Below are positions 9,825-19,917 of a stretch of DNA of 64,000 nt, in pieces. The notes beneath the pieces were generated by a model. It saw only the letters and a program-made list of their open reading frames with translations. It ran no database searches and was not told the DNA's origin. Source of the DNA: Ilyonectria destructans (taxonomy: Eukaryota > Ascomycota > Sordariomycetes > Hypocreales > Nectriaceae); the NCBI GenBank assembly GCA_020740775.1, contig JAHEWK010000041.1:1-64000 (forward strand), in the 5' to 3' direction. Position 1 is the first letter of the stretch; each line of letters begins with the position of its first letter. The position numbers and the translations under genes were made by a program.

Positions 9825-11127
9825 GCCGGGTAGGATAGAGTTTCGGGCAGCTTCTGCTGAACGACTCGTGCGGTCCACCACAGGGCACACACTTGGGTAC
9901 CTGCGTCTGGCACTCACTATGATGATGGCCTTCGGCGGCGCATCTCGCACATACCCGATTCTTGCTGCACGAGAAGGCCTTATGGCCAAGCTCCTGGCAG
10001 TTGTAGCATTGTATCGGTCCGGTTCTCCGCTCGAACGCGTTGGTGTATGCCGATTCACCGGCTGCAAGGAAGTAGCGTTCCTGTAGGAGTCTCCTAGCAT
10101 CGCTGTTTTTGGTAAGGTATGCCACCATGGATCCATACGCCTTTGCGCTGTCCTTTCGGCTCAACCAGGCGATCTTTGCAATTTGGATTTCGTTCTCTTG
10201 GCTCAAGGCTTCCATTGCTCCAGGGAGGACCTTGCCTTCCTGGTCAAGGACGGCGGTACGGTTCACATTGTCAACTTTGACGGGGTACAGTTGGTCTCGG
10301 AGCACCCTCGTGCCTGGGGCCTTCTTGGCCTCGATGATCATCTTGATCCTCTTCAATTCTTCCTCATTCCTACCGATGATCCTCAGGCGCTTGGTATTTC
10401 GTCCATCTCTGGTTACCGCAACACATCGCCAGCTAGGTTGGTCGCTGGATGCTCGCATTTCCTGTTCAATGGTCCTGCGAATGACTGCTGGTGCAGTATC
10501 TCCAATATGATCCTCGGGCACCCTAGATGTGTCTACTGTGCAGAACATCGGTTCCGGGGTTGCTGATCGGACCGTGGATGGGCTTTGAGTGGTGATACTA
10601 GCAGGCGTCATTCTAGCAGCATCTGCATATGTCTGACCAGGCGACCTTGCTGCATGAGCATTGTTTAAGGTGTCCAGTTGTAGCCGGGTCTGCTCCAACT
10701 CGCTGCAAACCTGGGTAAGCTGCTCTCGGACTTGAGATAATTCTTGTGCCATCTGGGCCGTGGTCCTAGTGACTTCTTCAGCCATGCGGTCGCTAAGTTT
10801 TGTAAACTCGAGCTGAAACTCTGCCTTCATCGTTGCCATTCTCTTATTGAAGTCTTGTTCTAGGAGTCGTTCCAGACCCTGGATTGCCTCCGTCATGCTG
10901 CCAGCTGCCTTAGGCGTGGTCCTTTTCTTAGTTCTGGTGTGACTCAGAGCTTCCTCACTGCTCTCCTCCTCCTGCCATTCCATATCACCATTTTGCTGTT
11001 CGGATTCCAATGCCCTCGTCGTTCTGGTCCTTTTACGCAGGGGACGATGATATCCCCCGCCCGGAACATCCGGTTCGCCTTCCATGACGACAATGACGTC
11101 TGAAGCGGGGTTCGCAACACCAGACAT
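9817..11127 (-). CDS. LINE ORF1: coiled-coil, CCHC zinc-knuckle protein
   Basis: This 436-aa protein is the nucleic-acid-binding (Gag-like) partner of ORF2. A basic, acidic-patched N-terminus is followed by a long coiled-coil around residues 85-160 (FTKLSDRMAEEVTRTT, LSQVREQLTQVCSELEQ), suited to multimerisation. A middle domain with RNA-binding character follows. The C-terminus carries three knuckles: CYNCQELGHKAFSC and CARCAAEGHHHSEC, both C-x2-C-x4-H-x4-C, and a looser CVPCGGPHESFSRSC. It ends in HE-stop, where the stop TAG lies inside the ORF2 start. Such ORF1 proteins package the element RNA. The frame is intact. Upstream, 11128-11274 is the likely 5' UTR. Confidence 0.92.
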   Translation of the reverse strand: MSGVANPASDVIVVMEGEPDVPGGGYHRPLRKRTRTTRALESEQQNGDMEWQEEESSEEALSHTRTKKRTTPKAAGSMTEAIQGLERLLEQDFNKRMATMKAEFQLEFTKLSDRMAEEVTRTTAQMAQELSQVREQLTQVCSELEQTRLQLDTLNNAHAARSPGQTYADAARMTPASITTQSPSTVRSATPEPMFCTVDTSRVPEDHIGDTAPAVIRRTIEQEMRASSDQPSWRCVAVTRDGRNTKRLRIIGRNEEELKRIKMIIEAKKAPGTRVLRDQLYPVKVDNVNRTAVLDQEGKVLPGAMEALSQENEIQIAKIAWLSRKDSAKAYGSMVAYLTKNSDARRLLQERYFLAAGESAYTNAFERRTGPIQCYNCQELGHKAFSCSKNRVCARCAAEGHHHSECQTQVPKCVPCGGPHESFSRSCPKLYPTRHE

Positions 11128-11283
11128 CCGCCAAAGGCCTGAATCTCCGCCAAGCGGTTACCGGGTATTTCAAAAGTTATAAAGAAGATAAATAATGAGA
11201 TTTCGAGAAGTGTCGACTCCCAAAGGGCGAAATCCTCAATGTGTCGATCGTATCGCCCGTAGAGGTTCGGTCTCCGAGACCCC

Positions 11284-11887
11284 GGCGACTGATACACTGG
11301 CGCCTGGGCGCGTTTTCTGACTAATCACCTAAAAATGCGCATTCCCATTAGCTCTTGTGGGTGGATCTGGAACAAAGCTCCTTCCGTACAGACTACTTTA
11401 CAATTGTTTATTCTGTAACTGAATTCGACGGTTAACTTTGATTGAAAAATAATAATAAAACTAAAAAGAAGAAAGAAGAAACGAAGCTCATATTCGACTA
11501 TAATGTCGTGTTCTCAAGTGTGAGGTTTACTGCTGCTCTTTCACCTTTCAACTTACTGTCCTATTGAACGTTATTGAGGTCTCATTCAGTCCTGAGACTT
11601 GTTTGCCAATGGATTATTGTCCATCTCTCCAGCGGAAATAGGTCCTAGCACTTTAATCCTTTTCTATGTATTTCACGTACGACACCATCTTTTCCTTTGT
11701 CTGTCCTCTTAATATTATTGAAACGATACAGCGCTTGATATTTGCTTGTCGCACAGTAATAAAAGGCAAAGCCTGTGACAGGCCCCGCAGAGCCAGCCAA
11801 TGGGAATGCGCATTTTTAGGTGATTAGTCAGAAAACGCGCCCGGGCGCCAAATTTAAAATGGCGCCCAGGCGCCAGTATCAGTCGCC
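11284..11887. mobile_element. MULE-like non-autonomous element M1
   Basis: A 604-bp element whose ends are inverted repeats starting GGCGACTGATAC. The left arm is 11284-11351 and the right arm about 11798-11887; both share CTAATCACCTAAAAATGCGC (left strand). It is flanked by a perfect 9-bp duplication CGAGACCCC at 11275-11283 and 11888-11896. Long inverted repeats with a 9-bp duplication are typical of Mutator-like elements. The AT-rich interior has no coding frame. The right arm holds an extra insert with two GGCGCC palindromes at 11844-11849 and 11861-11866, separated by AAATTTAAAAT. Confidence 0.88.
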
Positions 11888-11980
11888 CGAGACCCCCGCT
11901 TTCTTAGTCATCCCGGCCGGACCGGATCCCTCCGTCTGACAAGTATGAAAGTCACATGATCGTTCCCTCACACTCACGAA

Positions 11981-12694
11981 TTACCTCAGGCACTCAGGCC
12001 CACTCACTAAGCGAACAGACGCGCGCATCACGTGGTTCTGTGAGAGGGCCTGAGACCAAAACTTGGAATTTGGGTGAGATGATGCTTCGCTCCCATACAA
12101 TTTTGCGGTAACCATAATGTTTCGCAGGGTCGACTCCCAACCCTACCAATTACATCACGTCATAAAGGCCTCAATTCAACACAAATCAATAAGATAACTA
12201 TATTAGGAGGATCCCACAAGCCCCAAATATCCATTGATCCAGCTTTTGTTCCCTTGCGACGTGTTGTTGTGGAGTTGTAGCCGTCTAGGGCAGTCGCGTC
12301 GCGAAATCTCCAACATCAGCAAGTGACCACGACCAGTTGGTACCTCAACCCCCCATCCGTGTTGGTTTAATTGACATTAATGCTGACTGTGCAGAAAGAC
12401 GCGAAGTCTGCCGACAACAAGCCCATGCGTTTAATTCCTCCTTCCAGCCTTGTTCGAGTCGACATTCACGTATTGATGGTGCTGGACAAGAACTATCGTG
12501 GCGTCGCTGAGATGTGTTGATGGTTTCGTGTCACGTTCTCAATAATACGCAGTCTTGTAGATGTAGTCACGGTGACGAAGCATTATTCCACACAAATTTA
12601 AAGTTTTGGGCTCAGGCCCTCTGGGAGCCATTACCCCTTTAGGGGAGGCGTCGCGCTGTTAAGCGCGCCCAGTGGGCCTGAGTGCCTGAGGTAA
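11981..12694. mobile_element. MULE-like non-autonomous element M2
   Basis: A 714-bp element with terminal inverted repeats beginning TTACCTCAGGCACTCAGG. The arms extend, with indels, for roughly 115-135 bp and share AGAGGGCCTGAG and AATGCTTCG/GATGCTTCG. A perfect 9-bp duplication ACTCACGAA lies at 11972-11980 and 12695-12703. It carries no coding frame. It sits only 75 bp beyond the target duplication of M1 but has unrelated ends, so it belongs to a different family with the same transposition signature. Confidence 0.88.
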
Positions 12695-12703
12695 ACTCAC
12701 GAA

Positions 12704-13023
12704 GCCTCGAGGAAGTAGCACCTCGCACAGGTACTCTTCCTGAATCGAGAGCATGGTAGGCCCTTAGCTGGTTTGAACTCTCTCTGCTTCCTTTTTTTCT
12801 TATCTATGATAAAATCCTTAGTCCGAGCTATGCGGCGAAGTATTTAGGAGCGTTTAGGGCCCAGATGAAGGCAACATCTCTCAGCCGTTCCCAAGGGACA
12901 ACCTAAAATTGGTTCATGGATTTCTACCATATGGAACTTTACCAAATTGCGATTTTGTGTAGCATTGATGGTGGACAAAGACTTTCATCCAGGCAGTGGA
13001 AAGTGGTGACCCACTTCGCGCGG
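12704..13023. other. Spacer between M2 and minisatellite
   Basis: No gene is supported. It separates the right duplication of M2 from the minisatellite that precedes the orphan gene pair. Confidence 0.4.
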
Positions 13024-13235
13024 TCATACACTCGTCGCCGCCGTACACACTCGTCGCTGCCCCACACACACACAAACACACACACTCGTCGCTGCCGCAT
13101 GCACTCGTCGCTGCCCCACACACACACACACAAAACACACTCGTCGCTGCCGCATGCACTCGTCGCTGCCCCGCACACACACACACACACAAACACACAC
13201 ACTCGTCGCTGCCGCATACACTCGTCGTTGCTCCG
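13024..13235 (+). repeat. Minisatellite, ACTCGTCGCTGCC core
   Basis: Units of ACTCGTCGCTGCCGCATGC alternate with versions containing CCCCACACACACAC runs. On the opposite strand the core is CGACGAGTG, the same as at 4295-4480 and 15274-15440, so this array is inverted relative to those two. ORFs through it are repeat artefacts. Confidence 0.88.
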
Positions 13236-13320
13236 TCGATGTGCCGTCGTCTAATTGCTACCCGTCGCACGCCCCGCCTGGCGCACATGTCATTGCCACG
13301 GCACTGACAGGGTAGCACTG

Positions 13321-13983
13321 ATGCCTGATCACTCCACCCTCGGGTATGATCGCCTTGTGGTTGACATCCAAGGCGCACTTCTTTCCCCCAAGAATCTCCA
13401 AGAACCAAAGAAATACCTCACTCAAAATAACACAACCTTTGCTACGTCTTTGGAAGCTCTGGGGAAAGCACTTGGGCAAACACTTGGGCAAACACTTGGG
13501 CAGCCACATCGAGACGTCACCAACCAGGCACGTCATTTGGGCCTGGAAATTCCAGTTCAACTTAACTTTGAAAAGTTTGTTCAAATACTCACACATCGAG
13601 CCATCCGACGTGAGGAGATTGTTAAGGGCTATCTTGTTTATGGCCTAAGATTGAATACGATCTCGGTTTTTCAATGGTAAACAGGATTCTCATGGCAAAG
13701 GTTCGATTTGGCTAATGAGAATTAGGAGACCCTTACTTTCGATGAAGACTTGTTTCAGGCATGGGATGTTGAGACTACTCCAGGGGAGATCAAGGGGGCT
13801 GGTCAGCAGTTATTATGGAGAGATTGTGAGGGGGCATTTTACAAGAAGCGAGTCCCGGGGGCTAACCCTGCGATGACGCAATGGGTCCGGATGGGAGAGA
13901 CGGGAGGGAGGGTTGTTGGTGAGGGCTATTCAGTTTATTTTCAGAGGGGGGCAAGTGGTGAGGTAAGAAAGAAGCCTACCTAG
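13321..13983 (+). CDS. Unrecognised orphan gene, probably spliced
   Basis: I do not recognise this product. From the ATG at 13321 an open frame runs to 13680 and contains LVVDIQGALLSPKNL, a short GQTLGQTLGQ tandem and FVQILTHRAIRREEIVKGY. A second frame covers 13726-13983 (EDLFQAWDVETTPGEIKG, LLWRDCEGAFYKK) and ends TAG. A GTAAAC..GGCTAATG..TTAG intron candidate lies at 13677-13725, but its phase does not match; a weaker GTTTTT donor at 13666 would. So this is either one spliced gene or a frameshifted one. Its stop overlaps the stop of the convergent neighbour at a shared CTAG (13980-13983). Confidence 0.4.
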
Positions 13984-15253
13984 CTAAGTATCTCTTCCCA
14001 CCAAAGCACATGCGTGAAAAGGTCCAACCCCTCCACGCTCAATATTATCTCTAGTTGACCAGTACCGTCGGCATTACCTATTAGCATCACTGTTCGAGGG
14101 GGTTCACTCAATTGCTGCCTCTCCCAATGGCCTCCACTGCGTTGCAGCGCCTTCTCCGTCGATTCACCCAGGTGCTGCTTTATCTTCTCATCCTCAGCAC
14201 CATCCATCTTAAACCTGTCGTTTAAATATACGTTCACCCCGTTGTCCAGCTTCAAGACCCAACCCTTCTGCTCTGTATCATACATGACATTTTGATCAAA
14301 CATTTCACGAGCCAGACGCTGTGTACCATTTCCATTGATGTTAATCATCAATCTGCCCTGATAAGGGTCCTGGTATAATGCCGTCATGGAAGCTTTGAAC
14401 ATGTCAGTCTTGATGATCTCTTCTCGTAGCCTTGATGAGAATAATGTTCTGAGATATACAGCTTTTGGATTGTCAAAGCGGCTCTGTCCCTTTGGAACGT
14501 TGTGCACCTGGCTCGGAGCTACAGAATGACTGTTGATGTGTTCTGGGTCATTCATTACATGCCCCACAGAATTGCGGACAATTCCGTCTTGTGGTTGCAT
14601 GGCTCCAAAATTGGCATCTGCCACGCTCTCCAATGCGTTGATGTATATGTCAGGCTGGGCTGTACTCCCTGTCGCCTCAAAGGGATGGCGGAAGGCCTGG
14701 GGCTGTTCCTGTTCGGGCTGTTCTTGTTGCGACTGTTTCTGTTGCTGCCGCTGCTCCTGATGTGGCATTTGCTGATCGACTCGAATTCTTTTAGATGGTG
14801 GTTGCGGGTCGTTGATATTGTGCTCATTCAGCATCGCTAGCAAGTTAGCAACAAGTTTGCCGAACACAGGAACCACTTACTACGGCGTTTGCCGCCTTGT
14901 TTTTTTGCGGCTAATATCTTTTGAAGCGACGCGTCAAACTCGGCGTGAAGGGCTACCGATCGCAGCTTTGTTGCTAGCGAATCAACTTCCGAACTTGTAA
15001 GGTGATTCAAGCAAGACGTTATGTGCTTGTCATGATTGATTTCCAACACAAAGGCAAACCAGTTTGGCAACCCCTTATCGAGAAGCCTACGCTCGTTATC
15101 CGTGCCGCCAAGCACCTGCTTCAGCTTCTTGTCAAAGTTGTCCGGTGCTCTGTTCTTATAATGCGGCGCCTTGCTCAAGCGTGACACAAGTTTGTTATAG
15201 ACACAGTCAAAAGCAGAGTGAGGCGGCTGAGGCGACTGAGGCGACTGAGGCAT
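13980..15253 (-). CDS. Unrecognised orphan protein, two exons, Gln-rich linker
   Basis: Exon 1 is 15253-14881 and exon 2 is 14836-13980. The 44-nt intron 14837-14880 has a GTAAGT donor, GCTAAC branch and CTAG acceptor, and joins the frames in phase to give 409 aa. The N-terminal part (PHSAFDCVYNKLVSRLSKA, DKGLPNWFAFVLEINHDKH) looks folded. It is followed by a basic cluster (KKQGGKRR), a possible nuclear signal (PPSKRIRVD), a Gln/Glu-rich linker and a C-terminal domain (ALYQDPYQGRLMININGNG, NGVNVYLNDRFKMDG). I chose the start at 15253 because upstream codons in the same frame are translated minisatellite. No family is recognised. Confidence 0.6.
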
Positions 15254-15273
15254 GAAAGGTACCCGCGAGAGTG

Positions 15274-15440
15274 CGTCCAGCAGCGACGAGGCGGCAGCAA
15301 ATAGACGTGCGAGTGTGCGCGAGTGTGCAGCAACGACGAGTGTGTGCGGCGGCAACGACGAGTGTACGACGAGTGTGCGACGAGTATGCGACGAGTGTGC
15401 GACGAGCGACGAGTGTGCGACGAGTGTGTGTGGCAGCAAT
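15274..15440 (+). repeat. Minisatellite, CGACGAGTGTGCGA units
   Basis: Tandem units with the CGACGAGTGTG core, in the same orientation as the array at 4295 and opposite to the array at 13024. It starts just upstream of the minus-strand orphan gene. The flank GGCGGCAGCAAATAGACGTG at about 15290-15309 matches the flank of the 4295 array (GCGGCAGCAAATAAACGTGG). Confidence 0.88.
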
Positions 15441-15617
15441 AAGCGAGGTAGCGATGATTGAGACCTTGGGATGATGTTGGATCAACCAGCTGCGCCATTT
15501 TAGGCGAATGCGTAGGCCCACTTATGCTTATAGCTATGATTGTTGGATTGTGACCCTGTATTACGAAACCTCTGATAGATCGATATCATGACCTTTAGTC
15601 AGAGGGGGCCGGAGACA

Positions 15618-16088
15618 GGGAGCCCATAACTTAGGCTCGCGGTACCCGCGAATTTAAAATTCCACGGGTACCGCGAATGCTGAGTCAGCGCTGTACCAGT
15701 ACGAAACCTGCAACACCACGAGATGGCGAGACGTTACGAGGCATTTGCTGGATTTAGAGCCAGATAAATGAGATACTGCCGCCGTGGTGAAAGGCTTAGT
15801 ATAGACATAAAATATTCCGCACTATGAATTCTCTCAAACTATAAACTAGTTCTAATCATTCCTTTCGATTCTTTCTAGTATAGGAATCGCCAACTCTAAG
15901 TCCTATACTAATTGCCCTAATGCAGTTTGATGTTAGCCAGAGGCTGTTGCAGTAGTTAGTGCCGTTGTACCCTCCGTACATGTAGTTCGAGGTTTCGACC
16001 CTTAGTCAGTTGTGGGGCGTAAAAGGCCAATTAGATTGCTTGCATCAGGAATTTTAAATTCGCGGGTACCGCGAGCCTATGGGCTCCC
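15618..16088. mobile_element. MULE-like non-autonomous element M3
   Basis: A 471-bp element with inverted ends starting GGGAGCCCATA, then (A/T-indel) GGCTCGCGGTACCCGCG and AATTTAAAATTCC. It is flanked by CCGGAGACA (15609-15617) and CCGGAGGCA (16089-16097), a 9-bp duplication with one mismatch. The left arm contains a palindrome CGCGGTACCCGCG (15638-15650), then AATTTAAAAT, then CGGGTACCGCG (15665-15675). There is no coding frame. Confidence 0.8.
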
Positions 16089-16097
16089 CCGGAGGCA

Positions 16098-18640
16098 TCC
16101 AAGATCAATACAATCATCAGATTCTGGATCGACACCCTATTAAACATTATCCCTGAGATTGAATGTGCCGTACACTATCCCTGTTAGATTGAGGCTGAAT
16201 TACATAATCCTTTGATATACCTAGATCAATACAATCATCAGATTCCTGACCCACACCCGCATTAAACTGTGATCGAATACAGCGATAGCGTATCCAACGA
16301 ATGCCAGTAAACATCGTCTGGTTGCGCATGATCCCTGACGACCCTCGTAGCACCGACCTCGCCGATGATGAACTACCGGGCACGCTGATGCCTCCTCGAC
16401 TCAGAAACTTGACCGTACACCTGCTATTCGATCATGACTAGTGCATCAGCGATCTATCCCCGAACGACGTGCCAAACTAAAACAGCATATCCCGGCCTAG
16501 CCTATAAAATGTGCTCGCGGATGATTCATCTGCAACGGCCCGCTTCCCAGTCTTCGAGATTATGCTCGGGCTCCGAGTCCAAAGCAAGACTTCATGGGAA
16601 CATGCATCGCCGCGGCTGAGGTTGCCCCATCCTCGTTGAGACCTTGGGAAAGGTCTACGCACCGATAGGGAAACCGTCGATGCCGCCTAGGAGTAAGGCC
16701 AGGAGTTGCCAACCTTGGCGGATCAACGGGCGTCAACAAGTTCATGGACCACATGTACGACTACAATCCCAAGACCCGTAAGCCTGCTACCCCCATCATC
16801 GGATCTCGTCTCTGGCGAGGCTCGAGACATTCAGGGGAAATACCACCATAGCCCAGCCCTTCAGCAGCTGATTCAATTAGACCCCGTTTGTCACCACATC
16901 GAGGGGGAGTCTTGACCGCGTTTGCCAATAAGACCTATGCTGCGAATTGACCGTCAAGTCGACCTAGATATTCACGAGAGGGTGTAACATATAATATAGG
17001 CCTCAGTTACCCTACGCATTAGCGGAGTGTTCATTCCACTTTTGCCGTAGCCGTCAATGAGATAGAGGGTCACCTTGTAATAACCCGCTACCTCCGCCGG
17101 TATTTCCCACGAGCTTTTTGTCCAATTCGACACCCTCTCACTCTGCCGGCGCGCATCCGACCTAGTCCACTGGATAGGTGGAGCCGTTTGCATCATGGAA
17201 TGATATCTGTGATGTTGGGAGGAGCCAGGCTCGAAGAAGCTGTGACAACACAGTAATGGTGTTGATGGTGCGCTTGGCTTGCGGGATTTCGACGCCGGAT
17301 CCATTAAAGGCGACGGTTTTTCAGCAAGGGAATGGAAATGGAAAGATTCCGAGAAGGGCTTTCCCGGCGCTGATCCCGAAGGAATAACTTAGTGGGTGTG
17401 ATGGAGGGGCTGTTGGTGTCATGGACTGCGCTGTCACTGCCACTGTCGCTGGCCCTGTCGGAGACCAACGAGTACCAGCTTTGAGGCGTGTCTGACGCGT
17501 CTCCACCGGGATATCTTCGGCATCGGCCTCTCTGGGCTGCTCATTCCAGGTTCATGCGGGAGTGTGTAGCTACAGGACTGGGCAAGTTATTATACAATTC
17601 ATAGTACAAGGATCATAAAACTGTCCACAGGGCGAACGGCGATGCCAGTTCTGCAGCTAGCTTTTGATTGCCGCAATTGAATGGTGGATGCATCATCTAC
17701 AGAATGGCGGCGATCTCGGAGCGGGCAGAATAACATTGGTGCGGAGCCAAGCAGCCACCGAAGTTGTGCGCAAATGCATTACGATCGGCCGATAGCAGTG
17801 TTGCGGACCAGGCGAAGTCACTGCCAGAGAACCGACGGCGAACGGAACTCGCCATGCTTTTGCTGGTGCTGATCGATGTGCCCAAGCACAGGCCGTCGCT
17901 TCGTCGCGTTTGGTCGCGTCGCACTTGGTCTCCAATACGCTCGCTACAACCCAGGCGCCCGCGTTAGCGGTGTCGGGGGGAATGGTCCGCCATGGCAAAA
18001 TGCGTCTTTCACTCGCCATCAGGCCAGACCTCAGCCACTGTTATACCTGGCGCAATGCTGCCGCCACCAGCAGAGTGTCTCTTCTAATCGTGGATGTTCT
18101 CACGAAATGGATCTTTATGCACAATACTAGAGCAGTGGTCACTGGTGGAATACATGTGAATTGTGTTGTCCCTCAGCCACGCAGCCAACGGGCCCTGGAA
18201 GTGCCGTACCTCCCACTAGAAATGCCCTACCAGCATCTCCACGTCGAAGAAACAGTGCACTTCTCGCCACGTTCAGCTATCCCAAAAAGCTACAGAAGCA
18301 TTGTAACAGAAATACAATTTCTCTAAAGGGCGAAACACAATGGCAGTTGCACATGCGAAAAATATGTGTTCCTGTGTCACACGACGAACAGGCGAGTGGC
18401 GAGTCAAGCTGACCTAGAGTATTGGGTTGTGTCGCACCACTGCGCCCACAGGCTCACTCTGTGCACAGAGACCGGATGCCGTCTACATAGCATAGCTCTC
18501 AATGAGCTGAAACCATGCGAAAGACAAAGGTACAACTCAATTCAAGCTTCTGTATTTCTACGCTTCACCAAGGAAGCTGTTGGGATGCTGGAAGTCAAGA
18601 GCTATAGGGTAACTGCACTGGGTATACCAGCGAGCCACTA
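16098..18640. other. No supported gene; one short direct repeat
   Basis: I find no convincing gene. At 16102-16123 and 16223-16244 the sequence AGATCAATACAATCATCAGA recurs, followed in both by a related stretch ending ATTAAAC; the offset is 121 bp. The ORFs in this stretch overlap each other on both strands and lack splice-consistent extensions. Confidence 0.45.
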
Positions 18641-18641
18641 A

Positions 18642-19136
18642 CGCTACCCGTTGGTATTGTGGGTCCGCCGCCTACCAACCTCGTCCCGAGGTTGGTCACA
18701 AAAACCCTTGTCAGCACCTTTAATAATTGTCACCGTTTTGGTGTAAAATGCCGTTTTTTGGCTCTATTTTCTGCCCCCAATTTAGGAGCTAAAAATCTAG
18801 AAGAAATGGCACAAGATTGAGCAGACTTAGGGCTTTACAATGAAGGTCCATTTATCTTATTTCTTACAATTTTCATAAAGAAGAATCTTTTTAATAGATT
18901 TTCTAAAGATTTAAATAAAGATAAAAGGAGGAGTGCGTTTTAAAACCCTATCTTCCCTCATTTTAAAAGTATTTTTAATAGAATTTATATACTTAAATTG
19001 AAGGTAGGGCATAGGGTCAAAAAGTGGCATTTTACACCAAAACGGTGACAATTATTAAAGGTGCTGATAAGGGTTTTTGTGACTAACCTCGGGACGAGGT
19101 TGGCAGGCGGCGGACCTATAATGCTAACGGGTAGTG
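18642..19136. mobile_element. Foldback element with about 120-bp inverted repeats
   Basis: The arms at 18642-18765 and 19018-19136 are near-perfect inverted repeats starting CTACCCGTT and sharing CTTTAATAATTGTCACCG. Each arm contains a hairpin, ACCAACCTCG-TCC-CGAGGTTGGT or close to it. The interior of about 250 bp is AT-rich and non-coding. I could not fix the target duplication; TA on both sides is possible but the ends differ by one base. Class is unknown (MITE or foldback). Confidence 0.82.
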
Positions 19137-19917
19137 TAATTGGAGTTGACCACTTCGTCCAGTTCGAAGTAGATTGCTAAATAGTCACAATATAGTCAGT
19201 CCCGCAAGACCTCAGACGTAATGGTGTGTTTTGAGGTATGTAGGGGCCAGACTCCTGACGAATAGTATGACAGATCAGAGCATTTCGCCATTGCTGGTAT
19301 TGGTTCAGGCGCCTTGTCCGAACCTGCCATGGCGGCTGTTAGTTCAGGTTGCCGGGCGCGGATCGGCCGGTCATATTATCTATAAGGCCGGTTTGGCCAA
19401 GAGGAGACTGTCAGGGTGGCGACCAATTCATGCCTGCCATGGACGACAACGAGAACCCCAGCCCTTATGATTTGCACCATGGCACCCGTCCCTACTGCTA
19501 TACGTAGACTAAGAGTACGCCAACCCACCTCTGGCCGCGCCTCGTCGCAGACCGAGACAGAAACAGAGAGCAGCCGATACCCCGACGGGTGATGACGTAG
19601 AGATCGCGAGGTTCTGTTTCTGGGAAGCGATAAAAAAGCGGGTTTGGAATAATCGGCCGCGTTCGAGCTCACGGGCTGTTGGAGCTTACGAGTTGTATAG
19701 ATAATTGTCAAGTATTGCTCGTTAGCATGACAAACTGTATGAGTGCACAAATTGTGACGTTTCAGCGAAGATGTATTTCGCCCAGTATGCCATGGGTTCT
19801 CTCGATCATTGTTGTCTACCTCTATTTGTAAATCTGCCGTTCCAGCTCCTACTGCCCGCACAGGATTGTCCAATCACCTGCTCATTCTGTATAGTCCACA
19901 TGTCCCATAGTCCCCAT

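Noticed and set aside
13024..15440. CRISPR-like array
   Set aside because: The units are contiguous minisatellite copies without unique spacers, and the genome is eukaryotic.
17178..18412. Overlapping ORFs on both strands
   Set aside because: None shows a motif, a splice-consistent continuation or a composition that stands out from its opposite-strand partners.
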